DNA of 64,000 nucleotides, taken from NCBI GenBank assembly GCA_965230045.1, contig OZ245940.1, positions 3,100,001-3,164,000 on the forward strand, written 5' to 3'. A model generated the notes under the pieces. It was not told the origin of the DNA. It saw nothing but the letters and a program-made list of their open reading frames with translations, and did no database searches. A program made the translations under genes and the position numbers. This document shows, piece after piece, positions 35,384 to 44,086 of the stretch (position 1 is the first letter of the stretch; each line of letters starts with the position of its first letter). The stretch comes from G963662905 sp965230045 (GTDB lineage Bacteria > Bacteroidota > Bacteroidia > Bacteroidales > WRLA01).

Positions 35384-35833
35384 TTATTCCTCCAATGCAG
35401 ACCAGCTAATGGTATTTATCTTATTATTTTCAAAATAGAAATCAATGTTCAGCTCTTCACAGCTAAGCCGGGTTTCACCCCATGATTCCTCATTTTCTGT
35501 CAAAGCTTCAATTTCCTGCTTATTTATCAGGTTTTTAAGTTGTGAAATGTTCATTTTCATTACATCCTTTTCAAAAAAGATTACGCTTTTTGCATCGGTC
35601 TGAATACCGGTCATAATTTCTTTACCATCCACATCTTCAAGGAAAAAGTAAAGGCACAAGTCCCAGTAATTCAGGCTTCGCGCTTTTATTCCGGCTTCTT
35701 CATCATCCAGGTTTTCTTCATCTTCGGCCTCGCCCAAGAGGTCAATAATCTGATCGGCTGTACTCCCGAAAGGTATTTTCTCCAAACCAATTCCGGGCAT
35801 AATTTCAATCTTTTTCAATTCAGTCTTGCTCAT
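35384..35833 (-). CDS. Small acidic cytosolic protein, function unknown
   Basis: 149 residues, very acidic (EAEDEENLDDEE near 35-46), with no signal peptide or membrane segment. It opens with MPGIGLEKIPFGSTADQIIDLLGE, a pattern also seen at the start of small proteins that accompany polymorphic toxins as immunity proteins. No toxin gene is next to it, so that reading is weak. It ends near a bidirectional terminator and stands alone. The codon pattern looks like that of its neighbours. Confidence 0.7.
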   Translation of the reverse strand: MSKTELKKIEIMPGIGLEKIPFGSTADQIIDLLGEAEDEENLDDEEAGIKARSLNYWDLCLYFFLEDVDGKEIMTGIQTDAKSVIFFEKDVMKMNISQLKNLINKQEIEALTENEESWGETRLSCEELNIDFYFENNKINTISWSALEE

Positions 35834-35865
35834 CTTTATTGATGTTTGTGATTAATATTTTCTAA

Positions 35866-35920
35866 AAAACCCGACTTTATAGACGAACTCTACTTAGAGT
35901 TTGTTCATAGAGTCGGGTTT
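35866..35920. repeat. Long imperfect hairpin adjoining the 123-bp repeat
   Basis: AAACCCGACT..TAGACGAACTC pairs with GAGTTTGTTCATAGAGTCGGGTTT with a few mismatches. The right arm runs directly into the dispersed repeat at 35917. Part of it (CATAGAGTCGGGTTTCT) occurs in inverse near 11629. Confidence 0.7.
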
Positions 35921-36039
35921 CTGAGCTAGAAAGTTCGATAACGAGGCTTGCGCAGCCCGAAAAAGCAGAGTTTACTGGGGTAAATGAGCATTTTTCGGGC
36001 AAGCGTAACGAAGTTAGCGGACTTTATAGACAGAAACTA
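35917..36039 (+). repeat. 123-bp dispersed palindromic element, copy A
   Basis: It is nearly identical (two differences seen) to 45803-45925. Internally CCCGAAAAAGC faces GCATTTTTCGGG, and GGCTTGCG faces GCAAGCGTAACG, so the transcript or single strand would fold into a long hairpin. Its last three bases are the reverse of the TAG stop codon of the SDR gene on the minus strand. Confidence 0.85.
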
Positions 36040-36858
36040 CTTAAAAGGGCTGTCCGGCTCCTTCGCCATATGCTTATACACCATTTTATCCAGCATTTTC
36101 GGGAAAAATTTGCTTAAGCAAACAGTTACTTTTCCTTCCACAAAAGTCAGGATAATTTTCCTTTTTCGCTTATCAATTGCTTTGGCAATGTGGCGGGCCA
36201 CTTCATCGGCGGTCATCATTTCAGATTCGTTGCGCGGCGTTTCTCCTTGTTGCCCACCGCCGGCATTCAATGCTGTTTTCCTGATTTCCGAAGCCGTAAA
36301 TCCAGGAGCAGCAACCAGCACATGCAATCCTTTTTTAAGGTTTTCGATGCGCAGCGTATCCAAAAAGCCACGTACAGCAAATTTTGATGCCGCATAGCCT
36401 GTACGTGCTGGTAAACCGACATATCCTGCAATGGAAATCACGCCTACCAGACTTCCTTTCGCCTGAAGCAGCCAGGGCAAAGCATATTTACTGCAATATA
36501 CTGTTCCCCAAAAATTTACGTCCATTAAACGACGCAAAACATCCAAATTCAGATCTTCAAAAAGTGCACGCATGCTGATGCCTGCATTATTAATCAGGAT
36601 ATCAATACCGCCAAAAGCATCAACTGTACTGGCAATCAAATTCTTACAATCATCTTCCTTGCTCACGTCCGTTTGAACAGCCAGGAAATGAGCTGTGGAA
36701 TCTTTTTTCAAATCACTGATAATCAATTCCAGCTCATGCAATCGCCGTGCAGCCAAAACCACATTAAATCCTCCTCTTTGTGCGTATAATTTTGCCAGTG
36801 CCTTGCCAATTCCGGAAGATGCACCGGTAATAATTATGGTTTTATTATTGTTCTTCAT
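36037..36858 (-). CDS. Classical short-chain dehydrogenase/reductase
   Basis: 273 residues. The cofactor motif TGASSGIGKA is at about 11-20, ILINNAGIS near 86-94, and SIAGYVGLPARTGYAASKFA near 142-161 carries the catalytic Ser, Tyr and Lys. The extra C-terminal hydrophobic/basic tail (KRKRKIILTFVEGKVTVCLSKFFPKML) resembles membrane-associated members that act on lipids or retinoid-like substrates. The substrate is unknown. The gene ends exactly at the border of dispersed repeat copy A, so its last codons may have been shaped by that element. Confidence 0.88.
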   Translation of the reverse strand: MKNNNKTIIITGASSGIGKALAKLYAQRGGFNVVLAARRLHELELIISDLKKDSTAHFLAVQTDVSKEDDCKNLIASTVDAFGGIDILINNAGISMRALFEDLNLDVLRRLMDVNFWGTVYCSKYALPWLLQAKGSLVGVISIAGYVGLPARTGYAASKFAVRGFLDTLRIENLKKGLHVLVAAPGFTASEIRKTALNAGGGQQGETPRNESEMMTADEVARHIAKAIDKRKRKIILTFVEGKVTVCLSKFFPKMLDKMVYKHMAKEPDSPFK

Positions 36859-36961
36859 CCTAAAAATCTAATTTTCTTTCACGTATTCAGTTATTTCCGG
36901 CCAATCATTTTCATGTCAAAATAAAATCATGATTATCCTTTTCTGCGACGGTAAAATTAAT

Positions 36962-36969
36962 TAATTTTG
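36962..36969 (+). promoter_or_regulatory. -7 promoter motif (TAATTTTG)
   Basis: It fits TAnnTTTG and lies 18 bp before the ATG at 36988. It overlaps the alternative TTG start at 36967, which is therefore rejected. Confidence 0.55.
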
Positions 36970-36987
36970 AATCGAAGAATAGACAAT

Positions 36988-38175
36988 ATGATCTCGAACA
37001 GCAAAATATTTTACCAAAACCTTGGGCTGCCCTCTGATTTTCCACTGGGAATTGAAATCAGCCGCGCCGAAGGTATTTACCTCTATACTCCTGAAGGAAA
37101 AAGATTTACGGATTTAGTTTCCGGTGTTTCAGTAAGTAATGTTGGCCACTCACATCCCAAAGTAATACGCGCGGTACAGGAGCAGGTCGAATGCTATATG
37201 CACCTGATGGTTTATGGCGAAGTAATTCAAAGTCCGCAGGTGCGCTATGCCTGGGCTTTACAAAATGAACTTCCCGATCCACTCGACAGCGTATATTTTG
37301 TCAATAGCGGCTCCGAAGCTACGGATGGCGCTGTGAAACTGGCCAAGCGATATACGGGCCGCTATAAAGTAGTTGCCTATAAAAATGCCTACCATGGCAG
37401 CAGTATGGGCGCACTGAGCTTTCTGGGAAATGAAAACCTGAAACGGAATTTCCGTCCCCTGATGCCCGGTGTGGATTTCATCGACCTGAATAATTTTGAG
37501 CATTTGCAAGAAATTGATCATGAAACGGCATGTGTAATCCTGGAACCTGTACAAGGTGAAGCCGGCATTGTAGCTGCATCGAAGGAATATCTACAAGCAT
37601 TGCGCAAACGATGCAATGAATGCGGCTGCCTGCTCATATTTGACGAAATACAAACTGGATTTGGCCGCACGGGAAGCATGTTCCGGCTTCAAAGCCAGGA
37701 AGTAGTGCCCGATATTTTATGTTTGGCAAAAGCTTTGGGCGGAGGAATGCCCCTGGGAGCATTCATCTCCTCGCGGGAAATTATGCACAAACTCACCCAT
37801 AATCCCATGCTTGGCCATATCACTACTTTTGGTGGCCATCCGGTAAGCTGTGCTGCAGGTCATGCTGCATTTAATGTGGTGAAAAATGAAAATCTGGCTG
37901 AACAGGCCGAAGAAAAAGCAGATCTGTTCCGCCAGCGCCTTCAAAGCCATCGCATTGTTAGCGAAATAAGAAATGCAGGGCTCATGATGGCTGTAGATAT
38001 TCAGGATGCGGAAACATTTGAAAAACTCTTTGCCGCATTGACCAAGGAAGGCATTATGACCGACCCTTTCCTGTTTCGCGAACAAGCCTTCCGCATTGCG
38101 CCACCACTGACAATAAGCAAACAGCAAATCAATGATAGCTGCGATATTATTCTTAATGTAATGGACAGTTTATGA
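36988..38175 (+). CDS. Class III PLP-dependent aminotransferase
   Basis: 395 residues. It shows the class III order: SGVSVSNVGHSHPKV near 50, NSGSEATDGAVKLAKRYTGR near 103-122, EPVQGEAGI near 190, LIFDEIQTGFGRTG (the PLP-binding Asp) near 218-231, and the Schiff-base lysine in LAKALGGGMPLGAF near 251. Relatives act on acetylornithine, 4-aminobutyrate, lysine or ornithine, and the substrate here is not clear because no arginine or lysine pathway gene is near. The gene overlaps terC by 4 bp (ATGA). Confidence 0.88.
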   Translation: MISNSKIFYQNLGLPSDFPLGIEISRAEGIYLYTPEGKRFTDLVSGVSVSNVGHSHPKVIRAVQEQVECYMHLMVYGEVIQSPQVRYAWALQNELPDPLDSVYFVNSGSEATDGAVKLAKRYTGRYKVVAYKNAYHGSSMGALSFLGNENLKRNFRPLMPGVDFIDLNNFEHLQEIDHETACVILEPVQGEAGIVAASKEYLQALRKRCNECGCLLIFDEIQTGFGRTGSMFRLQSQEVVPDILCLAKALGGGMPLGAFISSREIMHKLTHNPMLGHITTFGGHPVSCAAGHAAFNVVKNENLAEQAEEKADLFRQRLQSHRIVSEIRNAGLMMAVDIQDAETFEKLFAALTKEGIMTDPFLFREQAFRIAPPLTISKQQINDSCDIILNVMDSL

Positions 38176-39155
38176 TCACGGATCCGGTAACAGAACGATA
38201 TCTTATTTTAGTATTTGGAATTGTTATAATTCTGATGCTCATCCTTGATTTGGGTCTGTTTAACCGGAAAAACCACCGCATCAGCACCCGCGAAGCTTTG
38301 ATCTGGAGCTTTGTTTGGATCGCCCTGGGACTGGGTTTTGGCGGAGTGGTGTACCATTATCTGGGCAAAACAGCCGGCACCGATTACCTCACGGCTTATA
38401 TTATCGAGAAAGCCTTGTCGGTCGATAACCTCTTTGTTTTTATTTTAATTTTCGGTTATTTCAAAGTGCCACCGGAATACCAGCATAAAGTGCTCTTTTG
38501 GGGCATTATCGGAGCCATTGTCTCACGTGGGATTTTCATCTTTTCCGGCGTTTGGCTAATCCAGATGACTTATCTCCCGCCCTTCAATTTATTTGGGCAC
38601 GAAACACATTTGAATGTGGTGCTCAGCATTTTTGGACTGTTTTTGGTTTATGCCGGCTTAAAATCATTCTGGAAAAATGAAAATACCGAAACCGATTTCT
38701 CAAAAAACATTGCCGTTCGGCTGGCACATAAATACCTGAAATTCAGCAAAAATTACGATAATGGCAACTTTTTCACGATACAAAACGGCAAACGGCTGGC
38801 CACGCCCTTATTGCTTTCCGTTATTGTGATTGAGGCGACCGATATCGTTTTTGCCGTGGACAGCATTCCGGCCATTTTTGCTGTTACCAAAGACCCATAC
38901 ATTTTATATTCGTCCAATATTTTTGCTATTTTGGGATTACGCACACTCTATTTCCTTTTGGCCAATTTCATGGATTTATTTTCTTTCCTGCACTATGGAA
39001 TGGCGCTTATCCTGACTTTCATCGGATTAAAAATGCTGCTGACAGACTTCATCCACATCCCTTCGCCCCTTTCGCTCAGCATTGTTGGCGGAGTATTATT
39101 GCTGTCGGTTCTTATTAGCCTGATCATTAATATCAATAAGAAAAAAGTCCAATAA
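38172..39155 (+). CDS. TerC/Alx family membrane protein
   Basis: 327 residues with about nine hydrophobic helices. The family motifs EKALSVDNLFVFILIF (about 77-92) and VIEATDIVFAVDSIPAIFAVTKDPYILYSSNIFAILGLR (about 222-260) are intact, including the acidic residues thought to bind metal. Members are linked to manganese export, alkaline response or tellurite resistance. Its start overlaps the stop of the aminotransferase gene by 4 bp, but the functional link between the two is unclear. Confidence 0.92.
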   Translation: MITDPVTERYLILVFGIVIILMLILDLGLFNRKNHRISTREALIWSFVWIALGLGFGGVVYHYLGKTAGTDYLTAYIIEKALSVDNLFVFILIFGYFKVPPEYQHKVLFWGIIGAIVSRGIFIFSGVWLIQMTYLPPFNLFGHETHLNVVLSIFGLFLVYAGLKSFWKNENTETDFSKNIAVRLAHKYLKFSKNYDNGNFFTIQNGKRLATPLLLSVIVIEATDIVFAVDSIPAIFAVTKDPYILYSSNIFAILGLRTLYFLLANFMDLFSFLHYGMALILTFIGLKMLLTDFIHIPSPLSLSIVGGVLLLSVLISLIININKKKVQ

Positions 39156-39205
39156 AAACAAAAGCCTGAAAGAAAAGCCACGATCACCATTTTATAAGGA
39201 ATTTC

Positions 39206-39213
39206 TAACTTTG
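39206..39213 (+). promoter_or_regulatory. -7 promoter motif (TAACTTTG) of purB
   Basis: TAnnTTTGC lies 12 bp before the ATG at 39225. Confidence 0.6.
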
Positions 39214-39224
39214 CCAAAAAATTA

Positions 39225-40595
39225 ATGACTATGGATTTTAATGCCCTTGATGCAATCTCGCCCGTTGACGGCCGCTACCGTTCTAAAACTGAAAAACTTG
39301 CGCAATACTTTTCTGAAGCAGCACTGATCCGCTATCGGATAAAAGTGGAAGTCGAATACTTCATCGCACTGTGTGAAATCCCATTACCACAACTCAAAGA
39401 AGTTGATTATAAGAGCTTTAAAAAATTACGTTGCCTGTACGAAAAATTTGATGCCCAGCAGGCGATCAGGGTAAAAGAAATAGAAAAAATTACCAATCAT
39501 GATGTTAAGGCAGTTGAGTATTACCTGAAAGAAGCTTTTGATGATTTGGGTTTAGCGGAATTTAAAGAGTTTATCCACTTCGGGCTTACCAGCCAGGACA
39601 TCAACAATACGGCTATGCCCCTGATGCTCAAAGATGCTGCATCCTTTGTGGTATTGCCAAAAATAAAAGAAGTTTTGCTCACGCTCAACCAGCTTTCGGA
39701 AGAATGGATTGATGTTCCTATGCTGGCACGCACGCACGGCCAACCCGCCTCTCCCACCCGTCTGGGAAAAGAAATCCATGTATTTATCGAACGCTTGCTG
39801 GAGCAGTTCGACTATTTCCGGATTATTCCCTATGCTGCGAAATTTGGTGGCGCCACAGGTAATTTCAATGCCCATAAAGTTGCTTATCCCAATATCAACT
39901 GGATCGGTTTCGGAACCCAGTTTGTTGAAAACATCCTGGGGCTTTATCGCTCGCATACCACTACACAAATAGAACATTACGATCATTTGGCCGCATTTTT
40001 CGACAATCTGCGCCGTATCAACAATATATTGCTTGATTTAAGCCGCGATATGTGGACTTATATCAGCATGGACTATTTCAAGCAAAAAATCAAAAAAGGA
40101 GAAGTTGGCTCATCGGCCATGCCGCATAAAGTCAATCCTATTGATTTTGAAAATGCCGAAGGAAATATCGGTATTGCCAATGCGCTTTTTGATCATCTTT
40201 CCAATAAACTGCCGGTTTCCAGGCTGCAGCGCGACCTTACCGACTCGACCGTTACCCGTGCCATCGGGCTGCCTGTTGCCCATAGTTTTATTGCTTTTGA
40301 ATCGCTGCTTAAAGGGCTGAACAAACTGATAATCAATAAAGATAAAATTCATCAGGATTTGGAAAACAATTGGGCCGTGGTTGCCGAAGCCATTCAAACA
40401 ATCCTCCGTCGCGAACTATATCCCAAGCCTTACGAAGCCCTGAAAGAACTTACACGCACCAACACAAAAATCACAAAAGAAAGCATCAGTAATTTTATCG
40501 ACGGACTGGAAACCAGCGATGAAGTGAAAGAAGAACTCAAACGCATCAGCCCGCATAATTATCTCGGAATGTTCTACCCGAAAGACGTGGAGTAA
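39225..40595 (+). CDS. purB: Adenylosuccinate lyase
   Basis: 456 residues, the long PurB type. It cleaves SAICAR to AICAR and adenylosuccinate to AMP in purine synthesis. SPVDGRYR near the N-terminus, LTSQDINNTA near 121, ARTHGQPASPTRLGKE near 169-184 (catalytic His) and the fumarase/aspartase signature SSAMPHKVNPIDFEN near 295-309 are all present. The ATG at 39231 is an alternative start, two codons later. It is monocistronic with a strong terminator. Confidence 0.96.
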   Translation: MTMDFNALDAISPVDGRYRSKTEKLAQYFSEAALIRYRIKVEVEYFIALCEIPLPQLKEVDYKSFKKLRCLYEKFDAQQAIRVKEIEKITNHDVKAVEYYLKEAFDDLGLAEFKEFIHFGLTSQDINNTAMPLMLKDAASFVVLPKIKEVLLTLNQLSEEWIDVPMLARTHGQPASPTRLGKEIHVFIERLLEQFDYFRIIPYAAKFGGATGNFNAHKVAYPNINWIGFGTQFVENILGLYRSHTTTQIEHYDHLAAFFDNLRRINNILLDLSRDMWTYISMDYFKQKIKKGEVGSSAMPHKVNPIDFENAEGNIGIANALFDHLSNKLPVSRLQRDLTDSTVTRAIGLPVAHSFIAFESLLKGLNKLIINKDKIHQDLENNWAVVAEAIQTILRRELYPKPYEALKELTRTNTKITKESISNFIDGLETSDEVKEELKRISPHNYLGMFYPKDVE

Positions 40596-40632
40596 AACAC
40601 CTATATTTTTCACAAGACACTGATTATCAACA

Positions 40633-40679
40633 AAACAGACTGTAAAGGCTCATCTGAAAGCTCAACAGTCTGTTTTTTG
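40633..40679 (+). terminator. Terminator of purB
   Basis: AACAGACTGT faces ACAGTCTGTT, followed by TTTTT, 37 bp after the purB stop. Confidence 0.75.
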
Positions 40680-40770
40680 TTAAGACAACGAACAAGCTGA
40701 AGGATACAAAAGGATGAACCTGATGCAGGATTCCACTCAATTTTGTCAATCGTCAATTGGGAATTATTGT

Positions 40771-40778
40771 TATTTTTG
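40771..40778 (+). promoter_or_regulatory. -7 promoter motif (TATTTTTG) of the DUF5606 gene
   Basis: TAnnTTTGC lies 22 bp before the ATG at 40800. The longer frame from 40743 would start upstream of this promoter. Confidence 0.55.
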
Positions 40779-40799
40779 CCCGAATTTAAAAGGAAATAT

Positions 40800-41243
40800 A
40801 TGGATTTAACTGAAATTTTAGCTATTGCCGGTAAACCCGGACTATTCAAACTCCTCACACAAACATCCAAAGGAGTGGTCATTGAGTCCCTTTTAGACCA
40901 GAAAAAGCAGACCGTATTTGCTCATGAGCGGATCAGCTCACTCGAGGAAATCAGTATCTACACCGACGGTGAAGACATGCCCTTAAAGGATGTATTCAAA
41001 GCTATTTTTGATAAACTTGATGGTGGTGCAGCACTGAGCCACAAGTCTTCTGCAACCGAAATGCGCAGTTTCATCAAAGAAGCCGTTCCGAATTATGACG
41101 AAGAACGTGTTTACACTTCGGATATCAAAAAAATCATCAACTGGTACAACATCCTTCAGGCTGCCGGATTGCTCGAATGGACTGAAGAGGAAGCAGAAAG
41201 CGAAGAAACTCCTGCCGAAACAAAAGAAGCTTCAGAAGAATAG
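40800..41243 (+). CDS. DUF5606 protein
   Basis: 147 residues. It begins MDLTEILAIAGKPGLFKLL, continues KGVVIESLLDQKKQTVFAHERISSLEEISIYT (a small beta-barrel-like N-terminal domain) and has a helical segment to about 125. It ends in a Glu-rich tail (EEAESEETPAETKEASEE). This is a cytosolic family typical of Bacteroidota with unknown function. It is preceded by its own promoter and followed by a terminator at 41264. It marks the last core gene before the low-GC island. Confidence 0.85.
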   Translation: MDLTEILAIAGKPGLFKLLTQTSKGVVIESLLDQKKQTVFAHERISSLEEISIYTDGEDMPLKDVFKAIFDKLDGGAALSHKSSATEMRSFIKEAVPNYDEERVYTSDIKKIINWYNILQAAGLLEWTEEEAESEETPAETKEASEE

Positions 41244-41263
41244 TTTCTCAAGCAAACAATACG

Positions 41264-41301
41264 AAATAGCGGAATGTCAATTAGATATTCCGCTATTTTT
41301 G
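41264..41301 (+). terminator. Terminator of the DUF5606 gene
   Basis: AAATAGCGGAAT faces ATTCCGCTATTT over an 11-nt loop, followed by T residues. Confidence 0.85.
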
Positions 41302-41578
41302 ATTTGCGCTCCTTTTTGCACTACAATTTATAAGTGGCAATTTTTTATCGTAATTCTTTCCTGAAAGATATTTGGCAGAAAACAATGCAAAAATAGATTC
41401 CCCAGTATATTTGTAAGCCGGTTTTCCCGAATGGCTCGGGACAGGCTGTTCAATCCACGAAGGTTCGGGACAGGCACGAAGAACTACCTGTCCTGCCTTA
41501 TTTGAGGATAGCTGACCCGAGTACTCGGGTTTCCGGCTATGGCAGGAAAATGATGCTTAAGTGTTGTGCCGTCGTAGT
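41302..41578. repeat. Non-coding palindrome-rich block at the left edge of the accessory island
   Basis: No gene is visible. It holds CCCGA/TCGGG at 41426-41440, GGACAGG/CCTGTCC at 41468-41493, a perfect 16-bp palindrome ACCCGAGTACTCGGGT at 41515-41530, and AAGTGTTGTGCC at 41559-41570, just before the stop of the next (minus) gene. AAGTGTT..GCC recurs at 44068-44078 in the same relation to the next orphan gene. It may be a folded recombination-site-like element. Confidence 0.55.
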
Positions 41579-42214
41579 TTATTTCATTTTTTCATTTAAT
41601 AAATCAATCAAGCCTTTTCTTTTAGTTGAGTCAGGATAATTAAGAGCAATATTCAAATAAAAATCTTTCTCATTTCGTGTCATATAATCTTGATATATTA
41701 TTCCTTTTTTAGTTTGAAATTCAGTATGAAATGAGATATAGTTTTTTCCTGAAATAACTATCGTATCAAATCCGCTTGAAAATTTCATTGGTAATTGATA
41801 TCTAATCATTTCTTGTTTTGTCCTTTTTAAAAAGTCTAACTCTGATGAATATTCATTCTTATTTAGAGGTTTCTCCGCATTCAAGATTATTGTCTGTCGT
41901 GCAAAAGTCGAATCAGCAATTGATTTATCCGAAAACATTAACAAATTCAATAAAACATTTTCAGATTCTTCAACGGTCTCTTTGGTTTGATTGTATTCCT
42001 TTCCCTTTTCAGAAAATGAGTTATAATATTCTCTGGGGTATACATACCAATCATTCGGAATAGTCAAGTTTATACTAAAATATTCATTCGTGTAAATTGA
42101 ATCAGTTAAGGTTCCAATAGAATTTTTCTCATTAGTTGACCGATTTCCATTTTGGCATGAAGTCAATAAAACGATAATTATTAATCCAAAAAATCCTATC
42201 ATCTTTAGTTTCAT
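41579..42214 (-). CDS. Orphan lipoprotein, function unknown (cassette-like)
   Basis: 211 residues. The start at 42214 is chosen because it precedes a signal peptide ending in VLLTSC (lipobox). The mature part is polar, with YFSINLTIPNDWYVYPREYY near 50, resembling small periplasmic domains of the PsbP/Mog1 type. The gene is clearly more A+T-rich than core neighbours. It is bracketed by GTTGTGCC (41563) and GGCATAAC (42243), an imperfect inverted repeat. The function is unknown. Base composition and flanks suggest horizontal acquisition. Confidence 0.75.
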   Translation of the reverse strand: MKLKMIGFFGLIIIVLLTSCQNGNRSTNEKNSIGTLTDSIYTNEYFSINLTIPNDWYVYPREYYNSFSEKGKEYNQTKETVEESENVLLNLLMFSDKSIADSTFARQTIILNAEKPLNKNEYSSELDFLKRTKQEMIRYQLPMKFSSGFDTIVISGKNYISFHTEFQTKKGIIYQDYMTRNEKDFYLNIALNYPDSTKRKGLIDLLNEKMK

Positions 42215-42252
42215 TTTAGTAGGTCTCTCTTTTTTGCTATGCGGCATAACGG

Positions 42253-43950
42253 CAGTCCGTCTAAAAACCTTCGTTTTTCTCCGTCCAGCCGTCATGAAGT
42301 GCTAAAATTAGCAAATATCTGCCATGTGACGATCTTTTTTTTGTTTGCATTATAAATCAAGCTCTGTTTTAGCTGTCCGAAAAACCGGCCTGTGGCTTCC
42401 AAAATGGCCATTATATGACCGAAAAAAGCGGCCAGCCACTCCCCGAAAGCTTTTGCGCCCAGAATATTGATCAAACAACGTAAATTATAAGAAATAAACA
42501 CCAAGCCAACATCGGCACTGGCTCGTTTTATACCCTTTTTGGTCATAATATATCCAAAACCCCACTACCTTTTTATTGTGCCGTATGGGTGCTCCACTAT
42601 GGCCTGCCGCTTTTTGTAAGCCCTCTCATTGTTGATCATCCTTTCTTTGTTGGCTTCTATGTTTTTGGTGAATTCGCTGCGCTGTACTATTTTCCCATTA
42701 ATCTTTGATTTGGTGCATAAATGCTGGGCAGGACAGGTTTTGCATTTAGGGGTCTTGAACTGACGGAAGCGGTAGGCTTTCTTGCTGGCATAATACCAGG
42801 TGCCATTTGAATAGAGCTCTTGCCCCTGAGGACAGGTGTAGCAATCTTTGCCGGGACTATATTCAAAATTTTGTACATCATATTCGGGGGTTGGTGCTTT
42901 CGATGCCCCGGAAATGGCCGGGATGGCAACAAGGGTTTGGATGCCCAATCGGTCGGCAATGGCAAATTCGCTTCCGGTATGGTATCCTTTATCGTAAAGG
43001 GCATAAAATCATTGTGCCCGATAATGGCTTTGGCACGCCTGAGCATCGGCCCCATGGCCTTGCTGTCGTTTTGGTTGGTAACTTTATAATCAATGGGAAG
43101 CTTGTTTTTTTCGTCAACTGTTGTCTGGATGCTGTAGGCCACTTCGGTTATGTTGTTGCGGGTGATCATTTGCCGGCTTTCCGGATCGCTGGTGGAAACT
43201 TGTGGCTGACCGCTTTCATCCAGTTGCTGTTGGATATCGCGGTAAAACTGTTTGCGCCCTTCTTGCTTTTCTATCTCTGCCTGGATTTGTGCCTGGCTGT
43301 CGCCATCGGCTTCGGACAGTTGCTCCTGGTACTGATCCAGCTTTTTTTCGATATACTCCAGGTGACGCTTCACTTTCTTCTGGTTGTAGTTGTTCTTTTT
43401 GCTGTTCTGGGCGCGGACTTTGGTGCTGTCGCCTGCCAGTAGCTTTCCCCCGATCAGATCAAAGTTTTTGGCAATACTTACTGTTTGCCGGAACACTTCC
43501 CTGATGGCCCTGGGGTTGTCGCGCCTGAAATTGGAAATGGTATTGTGGTCGGGGGCAAGGCATTTGACAAGCCACATGAGCTCAATGTTCCGTTTGCATT
43601 CTTTTTCAAGTTCTCGCGAAGACCTTGTGCGGTTCATATAGCCGTATATGTAGATCTTCAATAGGTCCTTGGGGGGGGGGGATGCCGGCCGGCCGTTTTC
43701 CTGATGTCCGGTCCTAAAGCCCATTTCCTCAATATTGAGGCTGTCCACAAAAAGGTCAATAATGCGCACTTCATTATGTGGCTCAATGGCTTGGTCGAGC
43801 GATACCGGAAAAAGGGCGGTTTGGCTGCGGTCTGTTCCTTCGATATATTTCATGATATGAAGATACTAAATAACACTGCTTTATACTAATTATCGACTTC
43901 GTTGTTTTCAACAATACTGCATGAAGTTATCAAGGTTTTTAGACAGTCTG
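42253..43950 (-). mobile_element. IS1182-family insertion sequence, 1698 bp, with TIRs and a 4-bp target duplication
   Basis: The left end CAGTCCGTCTAAAAACCTT (42253) is repeated in inverse at the right end CAGACTGTCTAAAAACCTT (to 43950), 17 of 19 bases matching. ACGG stands directly outside both ends (42249-42252 and 43951-43954), a target-site duplication. The single transposase gene between the ends is decayed. Removing the element and one ACGG would rejoin the sequence into the hairpin element at 43951-44081. Confidence 0.85.
42292..43853 (-). pseudogene. IS1182-family transposase, inactivated
   Basis: The frame starts MKYIEGTDRSQTALFPVSLD and contains the family motifs DLLKIYIYGYMNRTRSSRELEKE, LAPDHNTISNFRRD (first catalytic Asp region) and AGDSTKVRAQNSKKNNYN. 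Two defects are visible. A 1-base frameshift lies around 43003-43009, after GHNDF; the correct frame resumes as ALYDKGYHTGSEFAIADR. A TAG stop lies at 42565-42567 where Gln is expected (IKR*WGFGYI), after which the same frame continues as MTKKGIKRASADVGLVFISY to 42292. A run of 11 G (43671-43681) keeps frame here but is prone to slippage. The gene as written cannot make full-length transposase. Confidence 0.88.
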
Positions 43951-44081
43951 ACGGTAAATTATATGTTGTCGTAGCGGATTGCGGGTGATTGTCTGTCCGG
44001 CACAGACTAAGACAATCAGGCGGGAATCCGAGCTACGCACACCACAGAAACCGCTATGCAATATATAAAGTGTTAGCCTTA
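43951..44081. repeat. Long hairpin element, attC-like, interrupted by the IS
   Basis: Nested complementary segments are GTAGC/GCTAC (43971/44032), GGATT/AATCC (43976/44025) and TGATTGTCT/AGACAATCA (43986/44010), with unpaired GCGGG and GGCGGG between. The outer ATATGTTG..TAGCGG faces CCGCTATGCAATATAT. It ends AAGTGTTAGCCTTA (44068-44081), 5 bp before the stop of the next minus-strand gene. With the left end beyond the IS (GGCATAAC, 42243) restored, it is about 140 bp. The placement 3' of an orphan gene and the fold resemble integron attC sites, but the 7-bp core boxes do not match the consensus exactly. Confidence 0.5.
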
Positions 44082-44086
44082 GTTTT

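Noticed and set aside
42807..43442. 211-codon plus-strand frame inside the IS
   Set aside because: It is opposite the transposase pseudogene, whose family motifs are clear.
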